Source: an uncultured Fibrobacter sp.
Lineage (GTDB): Bacteria; Fibrobacterota; Fibrobacteria; Fibrobacterales; Fibrobacteraceae
Length of the DNA: 64,000 nucleotides
NCBI GenBank assembly: GCA_934699585.1
Contig: CAKUWY010000003.1
Span: 124,001-188,000, forward strand
Reading direction: 5' to 3'
Position numbers and translations under genes: made by a program
Shown here: one piece after another, positions 1 through 9,208 of the stretch
How the letters are laid out: each line of letters opens with the position of its first letter
Numbering within the stretch: the stretch's first letter is position 1
Notes under the pieces: generated by a model
Seen by the model: only the letters and a program-made list of their open reading frames with translations
The model's database searches: none
Told to the model about the DNA's origin: nothing

Positions 1-554
1 GCCAGTTCAAGGACCCCCGCGACGGTCAGGTTTACAGAACCATCAAGATCGAGGGCCGTGAATGGTTCGCCCAGAACGTAAATTACAACGTGCCCGGGCA
101 TTCCTGGTGCTATGAGGACAAGGACAACTACTGTGTCCGTAGTGGCCGTCTTTACGATTTAGAAGGAGCCCGCAAGGCTTGCCCCGAAGGTTGGCATCTG
201 CCCCGCGACAGGGAATGGCAGGACATGCTGACGGGCCTCACCCAGTGCTACGATGGTGTGGATAAATGCGGTGCATTTGCAAGCAAACTGAAGGCCACTA
301 CGGGCTGGCACGGTGGTGGCGGCACAGACGAATATGGCTTTACGGTTTTCTCTTCGGGCTACCGCAAGATGATCGGTGCCAAGACGGTGCGTTACGAAGA
401 TATGGGCGAGTATGCCGGTTTCTGGTCGTCCCAGAACGGCAGGAACGAAACCATTTGGCTTTGGGCCATGGGCCGCATGTCAGACCAGATGGTCCGACAG
501 CTTGTGAACAACAAGGGCAACGCCTACTCTGTCCGCTGCATCAACGGAAACTAA
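1..554 (+). CDS. FISUMP-domain secreted protein, C-terminal part (5' end outside window)
   Basis: The frame is open from base 3 to the TAA at 552-554, so the start lies upstream of the window. About 183 residues are visible. They run DGQVYRTIKIEGREWFAQN, then WCYEDKDNYC, then ACPEGWHLPRDREW, and end in SVRCI. That order matches the FISUMP domain (TIGR02145), a cysteine-containing extracellular domain present in many Fibrobacter paralogs whose biochemical role is not known to me. A GTG at base 90 falls inside the domain and is not the start. No sorting tail follows the domain; the protein stops nine residues after the last conserved cysteine. Family is confident, function is not. Confidence 0.85.
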   Translation, partial: QFKDPRDGQVYRTIKIEGREWFAQNVNYNVPGHSWCYEDKDNYCVRSGRLYDLEGARKACPEGWHLPRDREWQDMLTGLTQCYDGVDKCGAFASKLKATTGWHGGGGTDEYGFTVFSSGYRKMIGAKTVRYEDMGEYAGFWSSQNGRNETIWLWAMGRMSDQMVRQLVNNKGNAYSVRCINGN

Positions 555-566
555 TCAATCGAAAAA

Positions 567-1160
567 TTAGGGGTCCAACAGTTCCCCACGAATCACTTCC
601 ACCTGGTCTCCCACCAGGCTGATGATGTTCGTGGGGTTGATTTCGATAGGCCCGCAGTCCACCATCATCTCTACGGAGTGCTCGAAGGTCTTCCAGATTT
701 CGTCGGGGTCGTAAAGGTCTTCTTCGCTGAGCTTTGCCGCCGTACTTAGGATAGGCTTGTCAAAATGCTGGAACAGTTCCGTAAAGAATGGGTGGGTCGG
801 CATACGGATGCCGATTTCTGGACGCTTTACATCTAGCCGCCGGGCGATGTGCGGATCCGCAGGCAAAACAAAGGTGTAGGGCCCCGGGACTCTCGGCTTC
901 ATGATGTTGAAGGCAAAGTTATCTACGCGGGCATAGTCCGTAGCCGCCTTGATGTTTGGCACGATCAGGGCCATGAAGAATTTCTTCATAGGCTTTTTCA
1001 GGGCGTAAAGTTTGTGGATAGCCTTCGGAGATTCCGCGTTACAACCGATAGCATAACCGGATTCGGTGGGGTAGAGAACCAGACCGTCGTCTTCCAAGGC
1101 GGCAGCCGCAAGTTTCACGATTCTTGCCTGTGGATTGTCTGGATGTACTTCAAAACGCAT
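567..1160 (-). CDS. yciO: YciO/Sua5/YrdC-family protein
   Basis: This 197-residue protein belongs to the YrdC/Sua5 fold family, whose best-known members make threonylcarbamoyl-AMP for tRNA t6A synthesis. The N-terminus (HPDNPQARI, YPTESGYAIGC) and the later KPRVPGPYTFVLP and GIRMPTHPF segments fit the YciO branch rather than true TsaC/Sua5; YciO proteins share the nucleotide-binding fold, but their role is less certain. The length is normal for YciO and no Sua5-type C-terminal domain is present. It is the last gene of a minus-strand run and lies 162 bp below yraN; that gap carries dispersed repeats. Confidence 0.85.
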   Translation of the reverse strand: MRFEVHPDNPQARIVKLAAAALEDDGLVLYPTESGYAIGCNAESPKAIHKLYALKKPMKKFFMALIVPNIKAATDYARVDNFAFNIMKPRVPGPYTFVLPADPHIARRLDVKRPEIGIRMPTHPFFTELFQHFDKPILSTAAKLSEEDLYDPDEIWKTFEHSVEMMVDCGPIEINPTNIISLVGDQVEVIRGELLDP

Positions 1161-1233
1161 AGTCCAAATACCTTCTATTCCATCTTTTCCTTATTTACAG
1201 ACCTTCTAACCGAACCTTTGATTCCTTAAGCGG

Positions 1234-1254
1234 ATCCCCGACCTGGTCGGGGAT
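1234..1254. repeat. Short palindromic repeat
   Basis: ATCCCCGACC and GGTCGGGGAT form perfect 10-bp arms around one base, and ATGAC follows. This is one member of the GTCAT/ATGAC palindromic family scattered through the window. It lies between yraN and yciO. Confidence 0.7.
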
Positions 1255-1298
1255 GACTTTCCTCGCACCTCGAACCTCACATTTCACGCTCCACATTT

Positions 1299-1315
1299 CC
1301 CTAGATCCTAACCCC
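1299..1315. repeat. 17-bp repeat just after the yraN stop codon
   Basis: CCCTAGATCCTAACCCC is identical to bases 1899-1915 and in both places sits immediately downstream of the stop codon of a minus-strand gene (yraN here, the Ser/Thr kinase there). The flanks continue as C/T-rich text such as CTCACATTTCAC. Confidence 0.7.
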
Positions 1316-1322
1316 TTAATCC

Positions 1323-1751
1323 CTAACACTGCGGAATCACCTGCGACCCTTCGAAGGCGTTCTTATAGTGTTCAAACTGCATGGGCTTCTGGTAAGCGCG
1401 AATAGAAAGGACGTCGAAACGGCAGGGAGTATCAAATCCTTTTGGGGCCTTTTCTTTTTGAGTGTAGAGGTAATGGCAGGCGGTGTTCCAGATTTTACGC
1501 TGTTTGAGGGCGTTGACGCGGGCAGCGGGGTTTCCTTGCCCAGCGGTCCACACGGACTTGACTTCTACAAAAACGACGGTCTGTCCGTCTCGGGCCACAA
1601 TGTCCAGCTCGCCTCCGCGGTAGGCGTAGTTTCTGTCCAGAATTTCATAACCGTTCCGCATCAGGTAGGCCGAAGCCTCCGTCTCGATGGCGTTACCCTT
1701 CTTGCGGTTGACGGACTTGACCGAATTGCTATTCACACTTTCACTTTTCAT
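1323..1751 (-). CDS. YraN family (UPF0102) putative endonuclease-fold protein
   Basis: The 142-residue product carries the UPF0102/YraN core: an N-terminal helix (GNAIETEASAYLMRNGYEI) followed by NYAYRGGELDIVARD and VVFVEVKSV. In this family the E-L-D...E-V-K residues form a PD-(D/E)XK nuclease-like site; the cellular role is not established. The N-terminal 15 residues are rich in Ser, Asn and Val and are probably not part of the fold, so a later start is possible. It sits between yciO and the kinase with repeat-filled gaps on both sides, so co-transcription with them is only an inference. Confidence 0.88.
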   Translation of the reverse strand: MKSESVNSNSVKSVNRKKGNAIETEASAYLMRNGYEILDRNYAYRGGELDIVARDGQTVVFVEVKSVWTAGQGNPAARVNALKQRKIWNTACHYLYTQKEKAPKGFDTPCRFDVLSIRAYQKPMQFEHYKNAFEGSQVIPQC

Positions 1752-1757
1752 TCTTAA

Positions 1758-1915
1758 TTCCTCAAGCGGATCCTCGTGATTCTATCGCAGTTTCTATCGC
1801 TGCGCTCCAGAATGACAGGCTCCAGAATGACAACGAGGATGACATCCCTCAAAGCGAAGCGGCCTCACACCTCATACCCTTATCCTCTATACCCTAGCCC
1901 CTAGATCCTAACCCC
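1758..1915. repeat. Composite dispersed-repeat region with second 17-bp post-stop copy
   Basis: Starting from the kinase stop codon and running toward yraN, this gap holds CCCTAGATCCTAACCCC (1899-1915, identical to 1299-1315), C/T-rich text (CCTCACACCTCATACCC), then pieces ending in GATGAC and AATGAC (for example CCAGAATGACA twice near 1808-1828). I see no gene in it. Confidence 0.65.
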
Positions 1916-3426
1916 TAATCAACCTCCATCCCCAAGAGCCGTACTTCCGAAATGGCGAAATCTTCGTTTTCGCCTTCGTAGATGTCTTCCAGATAGAACT
2001 TGAGTTCTGTGGTCTCGATGGCCTGGATGGTGGGGTACTGCATACCCTTGATATTTTCCAGCTTGATTTTTTGCTTGAATCCGTCTGCGGTTTCTACCGT
2101 AATAGTTTTCGGCTTCTTGAAAATACGGAACCGGTCGCCAAACAGGTCGTCAACGGATTTTTGGTATCCGATGGCTATTCCCAGGTGGGTGACCAAGGTG
2201 TTTTTCTTGAAATAAAGGCTCAAAACGGGATTCTGCGGCTTCAGGGGCATGCTATTGAGCCATGCTGTTTTCAGGTCGCCGTCGCCCAGGTTGTCTAGAC
2301 CATAGTCCACACTGCCGTCATTTTCCAGGGCCTTGGTTTCAAAATTGCCTACCGCTTCGTCCCAGTCTAAATCTCGCAGGGTGCTTTCGGGTTTGTGAGT
2401 GAGCATCAGGAGCACCATCAAGATGATAATCAGCGGGAATATGGAAAGAGCAAGAGCCGTCAGCTTGCGGTGGATTTTTTTTGCTTTAGAAGGAATCTTT
2501 GTGGCCACTTCAGCAATGGATTCTCTGCCATGGCTGAACAAAGAAGTTTTCCGTCCTGTAATTTTGCCTGTGCTTCGGGTGTCCTTTTGCGGGAAAACTG
2601 CATCGCAGGTATCCAAAAACTCCTGCATGTCGTGGAAACGCTCGTTCAGCTTTTTCTTGAGGCACTTGAGAATCATCTCTGCAAGCCCCTTGGGCATGTC
2701 CGGCCTGAACTGTCGCGGGTCAGGCGGTTGTTTCTGCACATGCTGAATGGCAATCTCTATGGGCTTGTTGCCGTTGAACGGGAGTTGTCCGCAGGTCATT
2801 TCAAACAAAATGATGCCCATGCTGTAGATATCGGACTGGAGGGTCACTTCTTCGCCGTGGCACTGCTCCGGAGACATATACTCGGGCGTGCCCATGGTCA
2901 TGCCCGTTCTGGTGAGGCGCTGCTTTTCCATCTCCTGGATGTAAGAAATCCCGAAATCCATGATATAGACACGGTTATCGTGGGTAATCATGATGTTGGA
3001 GGGCTTTACATCCCTATGGACAATACCGCGGTTGTGGGCGTACAAAAGACCGCGGGCAATCTGCTTGATAATCACCTCGATAGAGGAGAAGGGAAGTTTG
3101 CTCTGCTTCTGCAAAATGTCAGAGAGGGCCACACCCTTCACATAGGTCATGGCAATAAAAAGCTGGTTGGCCTGCTTTCCAAAGTCGAAAATCTGGACAA
3201 TGTTCATGTGGTCCAGTTCTTTCATGGCCTGGGCCTCCAGATAAAACCTCTGGATAGCCTCTTCGTCAGAAGACGAGTCCAACACCTTCAGGGCCACTTC
3301 GCGGCCGAGCCTTTTGTCCAGGGCCTTATAGACGTAGCCCATGCCACCCCGTCCGAGAGTATCTATCAGGTCGTAGTTTTCGTTAAAGGGGCGAGGGAAA
3401 GTATTTGATTGATTCTCGGGACTCAT
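1915..3426 (-). CDS. Membrane Ser/Thr protein kinase with discoidin-like extracytoplasmic domain
   Basis: This is a 503-residue Hanks-type kinase. The glycine loop GRGGMG is at 25-30, the ATP lysine at K47, HRD at 137-139 with K141 and N144, DFG at 157-159 and the PEYMSPEQ activation segment near 181, so the site looks complete. A basic linker precedes one membrane span at about 322-342 (hydrophobic run with PLIIILMVLLML). The remaining ~160 residues should lie outside the membrane and have features of a discoidin/NADase-type glycan-binding beta-sandwich (GDGDLKTAWLN, ending AISEVRLLG). No PASTA repeats are present. Its start overlaps the end of the FHA-ABC gene by 4 bp (ATGA), so the two are probably translationally coupled; the FHA domain next door is a plausible phosphothreonine reader for this kinase (inference). 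Confidence 0.9.
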   Translation of the reverse strand: MSPENQSNTFPRPFNENYDLIDTLGRGGMGYVYKALDKRLGREVALKVLDSSSDEEAIQRFYLEAQAMKELDHMNIVQIFDFGKQANQLFIAMTYVKGVALSDILQKQSKLPFSSIEVIIKQIARGLLYAHNRGIVHRDVKPSNIMITHDNRVYIMDFGISYIQEMEKQRLTRTGMTMGTPEYMSPEQCHGEEVTLQSDIYSMGIILFEMTCGQLPFNGNKPIEIAIQHVQKQPPDPRQFRPDMPKGLAEMILKCLKKKLNERFHDMQEFLDTCDAVFPQKDTRSTGKITGRKTSLFSHGRESIAEVATKIPSKAKKIHRKLTALALSIFPLIIILMVLLMLTHKPESTLRDLDWDEAVGNFETKALENDGSVDYGLDNLGDGDLKTAWLNSMPLKPQNPVLSLYFKKNTLVTHLGIAIGYQKSVDDLFGDRFRIFKKPKTITVETADGFKQKIKLENIKGMQYPTIQAIETTELKFYLEDIYEGENEDFAISEVRLLGMEVD

Positions 3427-5486
3427 TTTGCTTTTCTAAGGAGGTGTAAATTGACGAAGGTTATAATACAAAATATAATGATGAGTGTCATCAGCATTAC
3501 AAAGTTCAGGCTCTCGAAAGGCCTGTCCAAAAGTAAATCCAGAAGGGCGTCCTGATCGAACCTCGACCAAATGGCAAAGGAAAGAGCCTTTCCGATAGCC
3601 TGCATCTGGTCCAGGGGAACAAGGGCTCCGGCCAAGGCCACCTGCGGAATGATAATCAGGGGCAAGAAAGCGTTTGCCTGGCCGGGATTCTTGGAAAATG
3701 CGCTGACAAGGCAACCCATGCACACGGCAGGAATCACCGTCAGGGCAAACACAAGGGCAAGAATCGGCAAGGTCGGATGCATCGTCACCTTGAAGGAGAT
3801 AAAACCGTAAATAACGAAGGTCTGCATAAAGGCCGCAACGGAGGGAATTCCCGTTTTGGCAAGCAGGTAGGGGGCGATGGACATGCCTTTTCGCAAGTCG
3901 TTAGTCAAGATTTCTTTTTCCTGGACGATTTCTCGAATCGAAAGGGAAAGGGCAAACCAGTTGGCACAGAGGATTAAGGCAAAGCTTACAATCCCAAGAG
4001 GCGAATTATTGGAGAAAATCTGGGAGAAGACAAATCCGAGGATAAAGGGCTGTATAAACAGGGCAAAGAGTTTTCCCTTGTCGCGAAACCACTGCTTGAG
4101 AATCAACTGGATATGGTAGGGGAGTAGAACCGATTTCTTATCGGTCTTGAAATAGGTTCGGTTCTTCTTTTCGCCTTCAGCTACTTCCATAGATTTTTTC
4201 GAAGATGCCCAGCGGATAAAGGAGTCGTCGTTCAACCCCGCTAAAATACTTTCGGCACTTTTGGTATTGAAAAATCCCACCGATTCTTCGCGAGAACCAT
4301 AAAAGACCTGCTTGCCCTGATGGATAACCAACACCTTGTTGGCGATGTTCAGGGCCTCGTAGCTATGGGTGGTAAGAACAACTGTATGGCCCAAGAAGGC
4401 CAGCTGTTTCAGGTGGGTGCACAAGATGTTTGCGTTGTAGGGGTCCAAGCCCGAAAGGGGCTCGTCCAGCACAATCAAGCCCGGAGAGCCGATAAGTTCC
4501 TGGGCCAAGGCAAGCCTTCGCATTTCGCCACCGCTCAAGGTCTTTACGGGGTTGTTCTTGCGGGCGGTAAGTCCAAAAAGCTCGCAAATTCGGTCAGCCC
4601 GTTCCTGGAAAGATTCCTTTAGCTCCTTTTTGTCCATAGAAATTTTTGCCCCATGCAGGAGCGTTTCCATGACGGTCAAGTCCTTGTGGAGCGCCGGGTC
4701 CTGCGGCAAGAAGGCAATCCGTTTGCGGATTTCCTTGTTGCGATAATCCAGCCCGGAATAAAGGACTTCGCCTTCGGGAGACTTGGTGTATTCCCCTTTC
4801 AGCAGTTTTAGGAGCGAAGATTTTCCTTGGCCGGAGCGTCCGATAATGGCAAGAATTTCTCCTGCGGGCAGGTAGAGGTTTATGTCGGACAACAGCTCTT
4901 TTTTGCCGGCATAGACATCTAGATTCCTAAGCGTCACGTCAAATCCGGACATGACCCGCTTGACCAGCAAGTCACCAGCCTGGAACGAAAACTCGAAGTT
5001 CTCAAGACGGATGGTGTCGCCTACATCCAGGCGAATTTCGTGTCCTTTTTTACCAGCGGAATCCGTCAATTTTTTTGCAAAATGGAGTCTGCAGCCAGAA
5101 TCCAAAAGTTTCGCCTTGAACGTAGTGTTCCCGTTTTCACCTTCCAGTGTAATCTCCTGGTCTTCTGAGGTCAAGGTGTAGGATTCCGTAGAATCAGAGG
5201 CATCCAGAAGCAGCAGGGAAAGGGCGTCGCCCCGTAAAGTCACTCTCAATCGGTGAAGCCCGATGACGATGATGTCGCCATCTTTCAGCGGAATTTCAGA
5301 AACGTCTTCGTCGTTGACCTGGGTGACGCTATTGCTTGAAAGGTTCTTTAGATTCCATGAACCGTCGGTGAATTCTATGGTCGCATGTTCCCTGGAAACG
5401 AAAACGTCGGAGAATCGGATGTCGCAATCCTCTTTTCGTCCGATGGTAAACGGTTTTCCTTTTTCAGGTGTGACTATATGGAACAT
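3423..5486 (-). CDS. FHA domain-ABC transporter fusion (ATPase plus permease)
   Basis: This 687-residue protein has an N-terminal FHA domain (about 12-83) with GRKEDC, SREH (S31-H34) and N-rich loop residues typical of phosphothreonine binding. A second beta-rich stretch follows, then an ABC ATPase with Walker A GRSGQGKS at 216-223, signature LSGGE at 317-321 and Walker B VLDEP near 339-343. From about 450 on, an ABC2-type membrane domain contains several hydrophobic spans. The order ATPase-permease and the FHA fusion resemble ABCG-type half-transporters. The substrate cannot be told from sequence. Its stop overlaps the start of the downstream kinase, and 24 bp separate it from the aminotransferase upstream. 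A kinase plus FHA-ABC pair suggests transport controlled by phosphorylation (inference). Confidence 0.9.
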   Translation of the reverse strand: MFHIVTPEKGKPFTIGRKEDCDIRFSDVFVSREHATIEFTDGSWNLKNLSSNSVTQVNDEDVSEIPLKDGDIIVIGLHRLRVTLRGDALSLLLLDASDSTESYTLTSEDQEITLEGENGNTTFKAKLLDSGCRLHFAKKLTDSAGKKGHEIRLDVGDTIRLENFEFSFQAGDLLVKRVMSGFDVTLRNLDVYAGKKELLSDINLYLPAGEILAIIGRSGQGKSSLLKLLKGEYTKSPEGEVLYSGLDYRNKEIRKRIAFLPQDPALHKDLTVMETLLHGAKISMDKKELKESFQERADRICELFGLTARKNNPVKTLSGGEMRRLALAQELIGSPGLIVLDEPLSGLDPYNANILCTHLKQLAFLGHTVVLTTHSYEALNIANKVLVIHQGKQVFYGSREESVGFFNTKSAESILAGLNDDSFIRWASSKKSMEVAEGEKKNRTYFKTDKKSVLLPYHIQLILKQWFRDKGKLFALFIQPFILGFVFSQIFSNNSPLGIVSFALILCANWFALSLSIREIVQEKEILTNDLRKGMSIAPYLLAKTGIPSVAAFMQTFVIYGFISFKVTMHPTLPILALVFALTVIPAVCMGCLVSAFSKNPGQANAFLPLIIIPQVALAGALVPLDQMQAIGKALSFAIWSRFDQDALLDLLLDRPFESLNFVMLMTLIIIFCIITFVNLHLLRKAK

Positions 5487-5510
5487 GTCGTCGGATGCCC
5501 TTTAGAACGG

Positions 5511-6707
5511 CTACTTCAAGCTCCTGATGGCAGCTTCGAAACGCCTGCAGGCACTTTCCAAATTTTCGTCGCTGGCTGCATAAGAAAAACGCACGCAGTT
5601 GTCGTTTCCGAAAGCTGCTCCCGGTACAATGGCAAGCCCTTGACTTTCAAGGATGAACTCGCACAAATCTACGGACCCCTTGATGGTCTTCCCGTCAGGC
5701 GTTGATTGTCCATAGACGGAGCTCACAGGGGCGAACAGGTAAAAAGCTCCTTTGGGAACACGCAGTTTTTGCCCCAGGGCATTGCCAATATTTGACACCA
5801 TAAAGTCCCTGCGCTTGCGGAAAACATCTCTCATTTTGATGGATTCTGCATTTCCCATCTCTAGAGCCCCGATGGCGGCGTACTGGGCGATGTTGCTCGG
5901 GTGGTGCGTAGCTTGCCCCTGGATTTTCCCGATAATTTTGGCGATGGGAGCGGGTGAGGCGTCGTAACCTACGCGCCAGCCGGTCATGCAGTAAGACTTG
6001 GAAAAGCCGTTGATGACAATGGAACGGTCTTTCATCCCGTCAATAGAAGCAATGCTGGTAAATGTTCCCTGATAAACGAAATATTCATAGACTTCGTCAG
6101 AAATGCAGTAGAGGTCGTTTTCGACAATGACCTTTGCCAAGGCCTCCAATTCCTCGCGGCTATACACGGAACCGGTGGGGTTGCAAGGGTTGTTCATTAA
6201 AATGGCCTTGGTCTTGTCATTACAAACTTTTTTCAGTTGCTCGGCCGTTATCTTGAAATCATTTTCTTGCAATCCGTCAACAAATACGGGAACGCCTCCA
6301 AGCCATTTCACCAATTCAGGATAAGTCACCCAGTAGGGGGCGGGAATAATCACCTCGTCACCAGGGTTTATCAAGGCGGCAAGGGAATTGAAAACGGCAT
6401 GCTTTGCGCCGCTGGTGACCGTAATCTGTTCGGGTTCATAACGGAGCCCGTTTTCTTTGGAGAGCTTTTCACAAATTTTCTTGCGCAATTCCAAAATGCC
6501 GACGGGGGCGGTATAGCGGGTCTTTCCGCTGTCTATGGCGCAATGCGCCGCTTTGCAGATAGGTTCTGGAGTCGGAAAGTCCGGTTCGCCGGCACCAAGA
6601 CTAACCACGTCCTTGCCTTCGGCTATCATCTTCTTGGCAAGGCTGTCAATGGCAACTGTCAGGGAAGCGGCAATATTCAGTGTTCTATTGGAGAGACTTT
6701 TGGGCAT
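5511..6707 (-). CDS. Class I pyridoxal-phosphate aminotransferase, aspartate aminotransferase type
   Basis: This 398-residue protein fits the type Ib aspartate aminotransferase group: GAGEPDFPTP near 38, NNPCNPTGS at 172-180, the PLP lysine K237 in VINGFSKSYCMTGWRVGY, and a C-terminal arginine in NCVRFSYAAS. It likely transfers the amino group between aspartate and 2-oxoglutarate; closely related enzymes can act on prephenate or other acids, so substrate is inferred. The start at 6707 lies 23 bp inside the end of the MMPL exporter gene, so the two are cotranscribed; there is no obvious functional link. Confidence 0.9.
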   Translation of the reverse strand: MPKSLSNRTLNIAASLTVAIDSLAKKMIAEGKDVVSLGAGEPDFPTPEPICKAAHCAIDSGKTRYTAPVGILELRKKICEKLSKENGLRYEPEQITVTSGAKHAVFNSLAALINPGDEVIIPAPYWVTYPELVKWLGGVPVFVDGLQENDFKITAEQLKKVCNDKTKAILMNNPCNPTGSVYSREELEALAKVIVENDLYCISDEVYEYFVYQGTFTSIASIDGMKDRSIVINGFSKSYCMTGWRVGYDASPAPIAKIIGKIQGQATHHPSNIAQYAAIGALEMGNAESIKMRDVFRKRRDFMVSNIGNALGQKLRVPKGAFYLFAPVSSVYGQSTPDGKTIKGSVDLCEFILESQGLAIVPGAAFGNDNCVRFSYAASDENLESACRRFEAAIRSLK

Positions 6708-9123
6708 TTTCTTTTTTTTGCCTTTGCAGGATTCTATAGTTGTCTAGAGAACCTGCAATTAACGAAAACATTGTGAATTGGGCGATTGAAATACAAATCA
6801 GTCCGATAAACGAAATTTGCCCGATGCTTTTTAGGCCCGGATGCGATGAAATCAGCAAACCGTAGGTTCCAATCATGGCGGCCATCTGGCTTATGGAAAT
6901 AGAGAAAGCCTTGCCTTGCAAAAGTGTGAGGGCAGTCCCTTTCCGCTTTTCGTAATAGGCGGTCCATAGCTGTATAGAACCGTCAACGCTTGCTCCAATC
7001 AAAATGGGGAAGGCGATGGTGCTATAGACAGAAAGCTTGATTCCAAGGACGTTGATCAGGGCCAAAAGCCAGCTCATGGCAAACAGGGAGGGGAGTATAG
7101 TGAATATGGCCCTGCTGAAACGATTGTAGAAGAACAGCAAGAAGAACCACACCAGAACAGACCCCAAGAAAATGGTCTTGTCGACATTAGACAGCACCAG
7201 GTCCAAGAACTTTGCCCGCACAACAGGCACGCCCGTCATCTTGTATGTGCTATCATCCGAGCCATTCAGGAGGGCTAGGTCGTGTGCCAAGTGCCTACAT
7301 TCCAGTCCGTTGTTCGGATTGATGTTCGAAAAGATAAAGGCAAAGGCCCCTGCATTCCCGTCGATGTCGCTAAACTTCTTGCGGATGTTTTCGGGCTGAT
7401 CCTCCTCGTCTAAATCATATCGGTATAAAATTTCCGAAATCTTGGAGACATTTATTCTTTCGGTAGAGTCCAACTGCTGCAAGATGTCGTTAGTAAAGAA
7501 AGCCTGGATTTCTTTAAGCTTTTCTTTCTTGTGGACCTGATTCTTTGGCGAGAAAGCGCTTAAGGTGTAAACGTTCTCAATATTAGGAATCTTGCCCTTG
7601 GACTTGAGCTGTTTGAACCTTCCATAAAGTTCATCGCCATTGTCTTTTGACATCATGACGATGACGGGGTCATATTGAGGGAACCCCGTCTGTGCGATTA
7701 ACGAATCCGCCACCCGTTCTTCGCGGGGAAGTTCTGTCTGCCTAAAATCATAAAGGAATTTTAAGTTTGTTCCGCCATAAATCAGCGCCGCAAGACTTAA
7801 AATGGATAAGATGGTAATGATGATTCCGTTGGTTCTGTAAGACAGGAGCGTAATCTTGAAAACTCGCTGGAATCGGAAACTATTGACGGTGAACGCTTTC
7901 TTGCGCTGGAAAAGTTGCAGGAGAGAAGTGGAGATAAGTATGGTGAAAATCCAGTTCAGGATGCATCCTATGGAACCGAGAATGCCGAGTTCGCGGATTC
8001 CGGCCACAGGCACGATAATCATGCAGGCAAAGAACGAAGCCATGATTCCGGCCGAAACCGCCGTAGATGGACCAATCCCCAGAACGGCGCTCTCAATGCA
8101 AAGCTTTGGACTCAAGTTTCTGGACCGTTCTATAAAGTAACGGTTCAGCACATGGGTAATAACCTGACAGGCCTGTCCGGGCAAAACTAGGGCGAGCAGC
8201 AGGGTGAATACGTTGATGCGTCCATACAGCAGCCAGGCCAGGGCCAGGGTGTAAAGGATCGGGAGTCCCACTGGAATCGCCGATACCAGTATTAGCTGGG
8301 GCTGCTTGTAGAAATGGATAATGAAAAGTAGCAAGATAAAGAGGGCGGTGATTTTGCCTGCAAATTTCGCCTCGGGGAGTAGAGTCCGTCCTGTCTGGAT
8401 AGTGTCGTAAATTTTGCCGGTATAATAGACCTTTATAGAGCCGTATTCAGGGTTGTCCTGGAAGAACGATTTGACTTTGCCAAGCAGGGCTCGGTTAGCC
8501 TGTAAGTCGGACAGGGAATTTTTGGGGTAGATGTCAACAACCCGAATTTTTCCGTCACTGCTGGCGTGGGTCCTTGAAAGGATGGCAAAATACTTGCTTT
8601 CCAAATCGGAGAAATCAAGAACGGTTTGGTTGGCCTTATTGTCGTTTGAATCCGCTGAAGCCTTTGAGTCGTCGGTCATGTCCACATATAGGGGGTTGTG
8701 GGCCATAGTGATTTTCTCTTGCAAAGACCGGATTCTTTCGGCGACCGTGTCCAGGTCGTTTTCTTCGATGTAGAGAAGGCTGTGTTTCTTGTAGAACTCG
8801 ATATCCGTTTCAAATTCGGCAAAGTGAATAGTCGAGTCTGCCAGCAATCTTTGGTATAACGACCGGGCGGCGGAATAGTTTAGGGAACTGTCTTCGGACT
8901 CCATGACAACAGTCAGGCTCCCAAGCGCCCCGAATTTTTCCTCTATTTCTTTGTAATAGAGGGGTGAGCTCCCTTTGGTGGTCAGGGCGTCCTGTAACTG
9001 AAGTTCCCATCGTAAGTTCTGGACAGGATAGACAGAAAGTAACGCTAGGACAAAAGAAAAAACCAATATGGCTGTCGGATATTGAGTCGCTCTTTTGATG
9101 ATTTTTGTGACTAGCGAAAACAT
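6685..9123 (-). CDS. MMPL/RND-superfamily exporter
   Basis: The protein has about 812 residues counted from the ATG at 9123 (MFSLVTKIIKRATQYP), which I prefer to the upstream start at 9177 because the extra 18 residues add nothing typical of the family. It has the RND duplication: one N-terminal span, a large periplasmic loop, five clustered spans around residues 250-430, then a second span, loop and C-terminal cluster. The spans include the sterol-sensing-like segment seen in COG1033 exporters. Members of this group export lipids or hydrophobic molecules across the inner membrane. The divergent neighbour encodes an outer-membrane barrel, so the two may work together (inference). Confidence 0.88.
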   Translation of the reverse strand: MFSLVTKIIKRATQYPTAILVFSFVLALLSVYPVQNLRWELQLQDALTTKGSSPLYYKEIEEKFGALGSLTVVMESEDSSLNYSAARSLYQRLLADSTIHFAEFETDIEFYKKHSLLYIEENDLDTVAERIRSLQEKITMAHNPLYVDMTDDSKASADSNDNKANQTVLDFSDLESKYFAILSRTHASSDGKIRVVDIYPKNSLSDLQANRALLGKVKSFFQDNPEYGSIKVYYTGKIYDTIQTGRTLLPEAKFAGKITALFILLLFIIHFYKQPQLILVSAIPVGLPILYTLALAWLLYGRINVFTLLLALVLPGQACQVITHVLNRYFIERSRNLSPKLCIESAVLGIGPSTAVSAGIMASFFACMIIVPVAGIRELGILGSIGCILNWIFTILISTSLLQLFQRKKAFTVNSFRFQRVFKITLLSYRTNGIIITILSILSLAALIYGGTNLKFLYDFRQTELPREERVADSLIAQTGFPQYDPVIVMMSKDNGDELYGRFKQLKSKGKIPNIENVYTLSAFSPKNQVHKKEKLKEIQAFFTNDILQQLDSTERINVSKISEILYRYDLDEEDQPENIRKKFSDIDGNAGAFAFIFSNINPNNGLECRHLAHDLALLNGSDDSTYKMTGVPVVRAKFLDLVLSNVDKTIFLGSVLVWFFLLFFYNRFSRAIFTILPSLFAMSWLLALINVLGIKLSVYSTIAFPILIGASVDGSIQLWTAYYEKRKGTALTLLQGKAFSISISQMAAMIGTYGLLISSHPGLKSIGQISFIGLICISIAQFTMFSLIAGSLDNYRILQRQKKENAQKSLQ

Positions 9124-9208
9124 CAACTGAAATATAATTATATTGTGTCCCAGAATGTATTTGGGTCGCAGAAACAAGGTGAGTTACTCAAGGAATCTAC
9201 AAAGGTCC

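Noticed and set aside
2395..3408. 337-codon frame opposite the Ser/Thr kinase
   Set aside because: The kinase has every catalytic motif; the opposite frame has none and no ribosome site.
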